This document shows positions 59,103 through 64,000 of a DNA stretch of 64,000 bases, piece after piece. Position numbers and translations under genes: made by a program. The notes beneath the pieces are model-generated. The model was not told the origin of the DNA. It saw only the letters and a list, made by a program, of their open reading frames with translations, and made no database searches. Within the stretch, counting starts at the first letter, position 1; every line of letters begins with the position of its first letter. Source of the DNA: Evansella sp. AB-P1 (lineage in GTDB: Bacteria > Bacillota > Bacilli > Bacillales > Salisediminibacteriaceae); the NCBI RefSeq assembly GCF_029688925.1, contig NZ_JARUKY010000024.1, positions 1 through 64,000 of the forward strand, in the 5' to 3' direction.

Positions 59103-60599
59103 ATGACAATGGTATTAGAACCTAAAACGACAATTGTTATATTTGGAATAAGTGGTGATCTAGCAAAACGAAAATTAATCCCTTCTATTTATAACTTATA
59201 TAATAAAGGAAAACTTTCAAAACATTTCGCAGTTGTAGGTATTGGAAGGAGGGAATGGACAAATGAAATAATAAGGGAAATGGTATGTAATACAATTACT
59301 GATATTTTTGGTAATACTACTAGTGATATGACTGATTTTTGCGAACATTTTTATTATCTAACCTTTGACGTTACTAGTGATTATTCCTACAGTAATTTAC
59401 ATACATTGTTAAAAGAGTTAGAAGAGAAATACAAAATTCCAGAAAATCGTATTAATTATTTAGCGATGGCACCAGAATTTTTTGGGACAATAGCTTCAAA
59501 ATTAAAAGAAAATGGATTGACCAATACGAATGGATGGACGAGGCTTGTTATTGAAAAACCCTTTGGTCATGACCTTCGTTCTGCTCAACAATTAAATAGA
59601 GAAATAAGAGAGGCTTTTAGTGAAGAAGAAATCTACCGAATTGACCATTATCTAGGGAAGGAAATGGTTCAAAATATTGAGGTAATTCGATTTGCAAATG
59701 TACTATTTGAACCTTTATGGAATAATAGATATATATCAAATGTACAAATTACTTCTAGTGAGACCTTAGGTGTGGAGGAACGGGGTGGCTATTATGAAAC
59801 GTCAGGTGCCCTAAGGGATATGGTACAAAATCATATTTTGCAAATGGTCTCTTTGTTAGCTATGGATCCACCGATACGATTAACAACGGATGAAATACGA
59901 AGTGAAAAGATTAAAGTTTTGCGTGCATTACGTCATATAAGTGTTAATAATGTAGATAGTTATTTTGTAAGGGGACAATATGATGAAGGGAAAGTGAACG
60001 GGAAGGTAGTTCCTCGTTATCGAAATGAGAATAAAGTTGATCCTAGCTCAAATACAGAAACATTTGTAGCTGGTAAAATCTTTATAGATAATCATCGATG
60101 GGCAGGCGTTCCTTTCTACATTCGAACTGGAAAGCGTTTGAGTTTTAAGTCTACAAAAATTGTTGTGCAATTCAAAGAGTTACCTATGAACCTTTACTTT
60201 CATGATAATGAAGTTGGTCATCCAAATTTATTGATCATTCATATACAACCAGATGAGGGAATTACGTTAATGTTAAACGGTAAAAAAATAGGTCCTTCTG
60301 GAGAAACGACCCCTGTACAGCTTGATTATAGCAATAATAGTATTGACAGCTTTAATACTCCTGAAGCATATGAAAGATTATTACATGACTGTATGTTAGG
60401 AGATGCTACAAATTTTACCCACTGGGATGAAGTGGAACTATCCTGGAAATTTATTGACTCTATATCAACTGCTTGGGAGGAAACAAGGGGAAACTTCCCA
60501 AATTATAAAGCAGGTACGATGGGACCAAATGAATCTGAATATTTATTGGAGAAGGACGGATTTCGATGGTGGTTATTTAGTACAAATGAAAATGAGTAA
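59103..60599 (+). CDS. zwf: Glucose-6-phosphate 1-dehydrogenase
   Basis: 498 residues; first step of the oxidative pentose phosphate pathway, making NADPH. N-terminal Rossmann motif FGISGDLAKRKL (residues 13-24), the active-site signature RIDHYLGKEMVQN (about residues 180-192), and EKPFGHDL before it. Full length. AGAGAGG is upstream of the ATG; a second ATG two codons later is possible. Followed after 15 bases by a cyclase-family gene instead of the frequent partner gnd, so the two may be co-transcribed. Confidence 0.95.
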   Translation: MTMVLEPKTTIVIFGISGDLAKRKLIPSIYNLYNKGKLSKHFAVVGIGRREWTNEIIREMVCNTITDIFGNTTSDMTDFCEHFYYLTFDVTSDYSYSNLHTLLKELEEKYKIPENRINYLAMAPEFFGTIASKLKENGLTNTNGWTRLVIEKPFGHDLRSAQQLNREIREAFSEEEIYRIDHYLGKEMVQNIEVIRFANVLFEPLWNNRYISNVQITSSETLGVEERGGYYETSGALRDMVQNHILQMVSLLAMDPPIRLTTDEIRSEKIKVLRALRHISVNNVDSYFVRGQYDEGKVNGKVVPRYRNENKVDPSSNTETFVAGKIFIDNHRWAGVPFYIRTGKRLSFKSTKIVVQFKELPMNLYFHDNEVGHPNLLIIHIQPDEGITLMLNGKKIGPSGETTPVQLDYSNNSIDSFNTPEAYERLLHDCMLGDATNFTHWDEVELSWKFIDSISTAWEETRGNFPNYKAGTMGPNESEYLLEKDGFRWWLFSTNENE

Positions 60600-60614
60600 A
60601 AGAGGTGTGATACC

Positions 60615-61226
60615 ATGAAAGTAATTGATATTAGTACAGCTATTTACGAAGGGATGCCAGTATATAAAAATAAAGCTGAAAAACAGCCGAAGTTAAACAC
60701 AGAAACGAATGGATACGTTACAGAATCAAGGCTCCAGTTGGATGTTCATACTGGTACGCATATTGACTCACCACTCCATATGATACCAGAAGGGGATACG
60801 TTTGAAACAATTGACATCAATACATTAGTTGGTCCTTGTAAAGTGTTCGATCTTACTAATGTGGAGGATCGAATAACCGCTAATGATTTAAAGAACTTAA
60901 AAATAGATAAACATGATTTTATATTATTTAAAACGAAAAACTCTTTTGATGAAGAGTTTAATTTTGATTTTATTTATCTATCAGAGGACGGGGCAGCATA
61001 CTTAACAAAAATTGGTGTTAGAGGTGTGGGGATTGATTCATTAGGTGTTGAACGTTCACAGCAAGGTCATCCAACACATAAAATATTATTTGAAAATAAA
61101 GTCATCATCATTGAAGGACTCCGTATGAAGGATGTAGCTAGTGGAGAATATACGTTGATTGCTGCTCCATTAAAATTATTAGGTACAGATGCATCTCCGG
61201 CCAGAGTATTATTACTTGAAACTTAA
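60615..61226 (+). CDS. Cyclase family (kynurenine formamidase-like) hydrolase
   Basis: 203 residues beginning MKVIDISTAIYEGMPVY, with the metal-binding motif HTGTHIDSPLHM (about residues 47-58) and GVGIDSLGVERSQQGHPTHKILFENKVIIIEGL, all hallmarks of the cyclase/KynB family (PF04199 type). These metal-dependent enzymes hydrolyse formamides or related bonds. No other tryptophan-degradation genes are near, so a different substrate is likely. AAGAGGTGTG precedes the ATG. It lies 15 bases after zwf. Confidence 0.87.
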   Translation: MKVIDISTAIYEGMPVYKNKAEKQPKLNTETNGYVTESRLQLDVHTGTHIDSPLHMIPEGDTFETIDINTLVGPCKVFDLTNVEDRITANDLKNLKIDKHDFILFKTKNSFDEEFNFDFIYLSEDGAAYLTKIGVRGVGIDSLGVERSQQGHPTHKILFENKVIIIEGLRMKDVASGEYTLIAAPLKLLGTDASPARVLLLET

Positions 61227-61248
61227 TTAGTAAACAAAGAATAAATAA

Positions 61249-61275
61249 GGCCTAGTGAGAATACTCAACTAGGCC
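61249..61275. terminator. Terminator between the cyclase gene and ectC
   Basis: GGCCTAGT and ACTAGGCC pair around an 11-base loop; bidirectional use between convergent genes is likely. Confidence 0.7.
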
Positions 61276-61287
61276 ACTGAATTCTTA

Positions 61288-61674
61288 TTACTCTTTAACT
61301 ATTGGGTACACACCATTTTCATCATGTACTTCTTTTCCTGTAATAGGTGGGTTAAATACACATACCATTCTCATATCTGTTTTACCACGTAGTAAATGTT
61401 CATCATGCTCATCTAAAGAATAAAGGGTACCAGCTTTAATTTTATGAACTTTATTGTCCTTTAATGTTACAACTTCCCCTTCACCCTCAATGCAATAGAC
61501 AGCTTCTAGATGATTTTGGTACCAAATATGAGTTTCTGTACCAGCTTTGATAATTGTATCATGAACAGAGTAGCCCATACCGTCCTTTGCTAATAATAGA
61601 CGTCTGCTTACCCAATTACCACCATCAATTTCTTGTTCTGTTCCAATAATATCCTCTAGTTTGACTACTTTCAT
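61288..61674 (-). CDS. ectC: L-ectoine synthase
   Basis: 128-residue cupin enzyme that closes N-gamma-acetyl-diaminobutyrate to ectoine, the last step of ectoine synthesis. Begins [42 protein letters not shown] and has the cupin motifs with [20 protein letters not shown] and [11 protein letters not shown]. Full length. AGGAGGCAAACAAC precedes the ATG. Third gene of ectABC; no ectD hydroxylase follows, so hydroxyectoine is not made from this operon. Confidence 0.96.
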   Translation of the reverse strand: MKVVKLEDIIGTEQEIDGGNWVSRRLLLAKDGMGYSVHDTIIKAGTETHIWYQNHLEAVYCIEGEGEVVTLKDNKVHKIKAGTLYSLDEHDEHLLRGKTDMRMVCVFNPPITGKEVHDENGVYPIVKE

Positions 61675-61697
61675 GTTGTTTGCCTCCTAAATAATGA

Positions 61698-62984
61698 TTA
61701 ATTAGCTACTAATTCTTTTTCTGTGATTAAGTTTTTAATACTTTTTTCTATAATATCGAAGCCTTTTTCTAAGCCCTTATCATCTATTGTTAGCGGAGGG
61801 AAAAGCTTAAATACTTGATCATTAACACCTGAAGTTTCCATAATTAAGCCTCTTTCAAATGCGCCTTCTGCAACTTTAGATGCTAATCCATCAACATTAG
61901 ATTCAATTCCTTGCATGAAGCCTCGACCGCGTACAGTTCCTTCTAATTCTGGATATTTATTTACCATAGCAGTTAAGAATTCAGTAATCTTTTCGGATTT
62001 TTCTTGAATGCTCTTTTCAAAGCTTTCATCTTCCCAATAAGTTAAGGATTCTGTTGCTGTAATAAAAGCGTGGTTATTTCCACGGAACGTCCCGTTATGC
62101 TCACCAGGTGCCCAAATGTCAAATTCAGGTTTGAAAAGCGTAATGGCTAATGGTAATCCAAACCCACCAATAGATTTAGATAAACATACGATATCTGGTT
62201 TAATTCCTGCTTGCTCAAAGGAGAAGAAAGTACCAGTACGACCTACCCCTGCTTGAACATCATCAATGATAAGTAAGATACCATATTTTTTACATACCTC
62301 ATTAATTTTCTTGATCCATTCAAACCTTGCAGCGTTAATACCACCTTCACCTTGAACCGTTTCAACGATCATTGCTGCAGGAGTATCAACACCACTACCA
62401 TTATCCTCAAGGAAGCGTTCTAAATAATCGATTGTGTCCATATCTTCTGTTAAATAGTTATCAAAAGGCATCGTCACTGTGTTGTTTAAAGGAATACCTG
62501 CACCTTTTCGCTTTGATGCATTTCCAGTAACAGAAAGTGAACCGATTGTCATACCGTGGAAGCCGTTTGTAAAGCTTATTACATCTGTTCTTCCAGTTAC
62601 TTTTCTCGCTAGCTTTAATGCACTTTCTACTGTATTTGTTCCAGTTGGTCCCGGGAACATGATTTTATAATCTAAATTTCTAGGTTTTAAAATGACGTCA
62701 TTAAACTTTTTAATAAACTCTCTCTTTGCATCTGTTGCCATATCTAAGGAATGAGTTATACCATCACTCATAATATACTCAATTAGCTTCTTTTTCATTT
62801 TTGGATCATTATGCCCATAGTTTAATGCACCGGCACCTGCGAAGAAGTCAATATACTCTTTTCCAGCTTCATCCCACATTTTATACCCTTTTGCTTTAGT
62901 AAAAACTGTTGGAAAACCTCTTACATAACTGCGAACTTGAGATTCTAATTCTTCGAAGATGCTCAAATCATTTATCGTTGTCAT
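61698..62984 (-). CDS. ectB: Diaminobutyrate-2-oxoglutarate aminotransferase
   Basis: 428-residue PLP enzyme converting aspartate semialdehyde to 2,4-diaminobutyrate with glutamate. Motifs: [63 protein letters not shown] and the PLP lysine in [15 protein letters not shown]. Full length. GGAGGTATTATAAAAGAT precedes the ATG. Middle gene of the operon. Confidence 0.96.
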   Translation of the reverse strand: MTTINDLSIFEELESQVRSYVRGFPTVFTKAKGYKMWDEAGKEYIDFFAGAGALNYGHNDPKMKKKLIEYIMSDGITHSLDMATDAKREFIKKFNDVILKPRNLDYKIMFPGPTGTNTVESALKLARKVTGRTDVISFTNGFHGMTIGSLSVTGNASKRKGAGIPLNNTVTMPFDNYLTEDMDTIDYLERFLEDNGSGVDTPAAMIVETVQGEGGINAARFEWIKKINEVCKKYGILLIIDDVQAGVGRTGTFFSFEQAGIKPDIVCLSKSIGGFGLPLAITLFKPEFDIWAPGEHNGTFRGNNHAFITATESLTYWEDESFEKSIQEKSEKITEFLTAMVNKYPELEGTVRGRGFMQGIESNVDGLASKVAEGAFERGLIMETSGVNDQVFKLFPPLTIDDKGLEKGFDIIEKSIKNLITEKELVAN

Positions 62985-63037
62985 ATCTTTTATAATACCT
63001 CCGTATTTGTTTTATAAAGCATTCTAATTTTATTGAT

Positions 63038-63547
63038 TTACTCGGAAAAAGGTCCTACACGATATGTTAACTCTTCTTCATGTCCCTCCCCTGGGAACAG
63101 TTCTTCAGAGAAGCATTCGCTAACTTCACATTCTGTGGAAAGATCACGAGCCAATCGTTGAAACAATGATTGTGAAGCAACGTTTGACGGTGTAATCGTA
63201 GCTTCCAAGTATTTTATATCACTACAAGAATTTCTTGTTAGTAATTCGTTTAGCATTTTAGATGCGATTCCTTTACCTCGTTGTGAAGAGTGGACACCTA
63301 CTTGCCATATAAAGATGACATCTTTTTTCTCGGGAGGAATAAATGCAGTAATAAACCCAACTACTTTCTCCTTCTCCTTTGCCACTACACAAGTTTCAGC
63401 GAAATATTCGCACATCATAATGTATTTATATGGAGAATTTAAATCGAGTGTAGATTCATTTACTAATTCCCACATAGCAGATCCATCTTCTTTTGTAGGA
63501 GTACCAATTGTAAGTGTATCAACAACCATTTGTGTTTGATTTGTCAT
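63038..63547 (-). CDS. ectA: Diaminobutyrate acetyltransferase
   Basis: 169 residues from ATG 63547; GAGGTGG lies about eleven bases upstream, and a GTG five codons earlier falls inside that signal. GNAT fold with the acetyl-CoA motif VGVHSSQRGKGIASKMLNELL, preceded by VVGFITAFIPPEKKDVIFIWQ, and followed by YLEATITPSNVASQSLFQRLAR. Typical EctA start LTIGTPTKEDGSAMWELV. It makes N-gamma-acetyl-diaminobutyrate. First gene of the operon for the compatible solute ectoine, expected to be induced by high salt. Confidence 0.95.
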   Translation of the reverse strand: MTNQTQMVVDTLTIGTPTKEDGSAMWELVNESTLDLNSPYKYIMMCEYFAETCVVAKEKEKVVGFITAFIPPEKKDVIFIWQVGVHSSQRGKGIASKMLNELLTRNSCSDIKYLEATITPSNVASQSLFQRLARDLSTECEVSECFSEELFPGEGHEEELTYRVGPFSE

Positions 63548-64000
63548 GTTAGAAAATCCCACCTCGATTTAAATATGATTTTTTGTTAGAAATAAAAAAT
63601 CGCCTCCTTCTGTTTAGTAAAAAATATAACATTAACATTAATAATGGTATTAATTTCTGAGAATTTTATCAAATCTGTTTAATAATGATTATTAGCAATA
63701 TATTAGGATAAAGTTAGTCTCAAGTAACTGAGGGGTACAAATCTTTTTTATTGCTACCATATTGTATCGATTTCAACCGATTTGATAAAAAACGACACTA
63801 AAACTCCCTTTTTTTGTAAAAAACTATTCGGTTTTTTTAAAATAGGATAAAAATCCTAACAATTTTATGGGTTTTTATATATATAATGAAATTTATCAAA
63901 ACCAAAAATGATATAAGTATGCTATTTTTTGTTCTTAATAGGCTGGTTGGATTTACAGTTTCTTCTGTACCAATGTAATCTGAAGAGTCCTTCAGGCTAA
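63548..64000 (-). promoter_or_regulatory. Leader and promoter region of ectABC
   Basis: AT-rich sequence upstream of ectA with no gene. In the probable 5' leader GATTTTTT and AAAAAATC can form a stem (about 63576-63603), next to AAGGAGG (minus strand, about 63601-63607). A TATATT (minus strand, about 63622-63627) could be a -10, but the -35 is not clear. CTGAAG-AGTC-CTTCAG at 63980-63995 is a small hairpin of unknown role. Confidence 0.4.

Noticed and set aside
61226-63600. ectD or aspartokinase gene in the ectoine operon
   Set aside because: No such gene is present between ectC and the convergent cyclase gene or within the 450 bases upstream of ectA in the window.
1-64000. rRNA or tRNA genes
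   Set aside because: No sequence with rRNA character or a tRNA cloverleaf with CCA-end context was recognised.

Overview
The window looks like chromosome of a halotolerant, probably alkaliphilic, low-GC Bacillaceae (Firmicutes). The grounds are AddAB in place of RecBCD, YkpA-type ABC-F, PepF, Rex-type operators before adhE, strong Gram-positive ribosome binding sites, an ectABC ectoine operon, and several copies of modular intergenic repeats of the kind seen in Bacillaceae.

Layout. 1-5050 is host: two OppB/OppC-type permeases, a TVP38/TMEM64 (VTT) membrane protein, a decayed APH-family kinase, and the 3' part of an aromatic-acid-exporter-like (ArAE/FUSC) gene. About 5043-18524 is a 13.5 kb integrated element that splits this exporter gene; the 5' part of the gene (53 codons) lies at 18510-18671 on the same strand. 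The element carries a large serine integrase next to its left end, a second small serine recombinase, a cargo block (Cys-rich DUF4145-like protein, PIN-type nuclease, two unknown proteins, one of them frameshifted), a 1.3 kb non-coding tract, a winged-helix replication-initiator-like gene flanked by two sets of short direct repeats, and an operon of HTH and coiled-coil proteins. I see no conjugation, capsid or packaging genes.

The most striking observation is in the base sequence of the element. Reading it line by line I found no CpG dinucleotide between the two junctions, on either strand, in genes, cargo and intergenic DNA alike, while CpG is ordinary in the host on both sides. GGCC also appears absent, and GATC occurs once (15000-15003). 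This suggests an element purged of common restriction targets, or shaped by an unusual mutational or selective regime.

18769-31207 is a recombinational repair cluster (addB, addA, sbcD, sbcC, then a DUF952 gene), with a LexA-type box upstream of addB. 31600-44125 holds an ABC-F ATPase, a ferritin-like protein, oligoendopeptidase F, an unidentified polytopic membrane protein, an SsuABC-like importer with a clear sigma-A promoter, and adhE preceded by two Rex-type operators. 44260-50030 contains small membrane, coiled-coil and acetyltransferase-like proteins and a LysM-CAP secreted protein. 50666-61226 includes cardiolipin synthase, a sulfite-oxidase-like protein, a serine hydrolase, a DUF6884 protein, a protein resembling the distal two thirds of FtsZ without its GTP-binding half, an alpha/beta hydrolase, an MhqO-type dioxygenase, zwf and a cyclase. 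61288-63547 is ectABC on the minus strand. Intergenic repeats near 31.4, 36.1, 38.3, 48.2 and 56.8 kb share modules, and one module contains a hairpin with a compensatory base-pair change.
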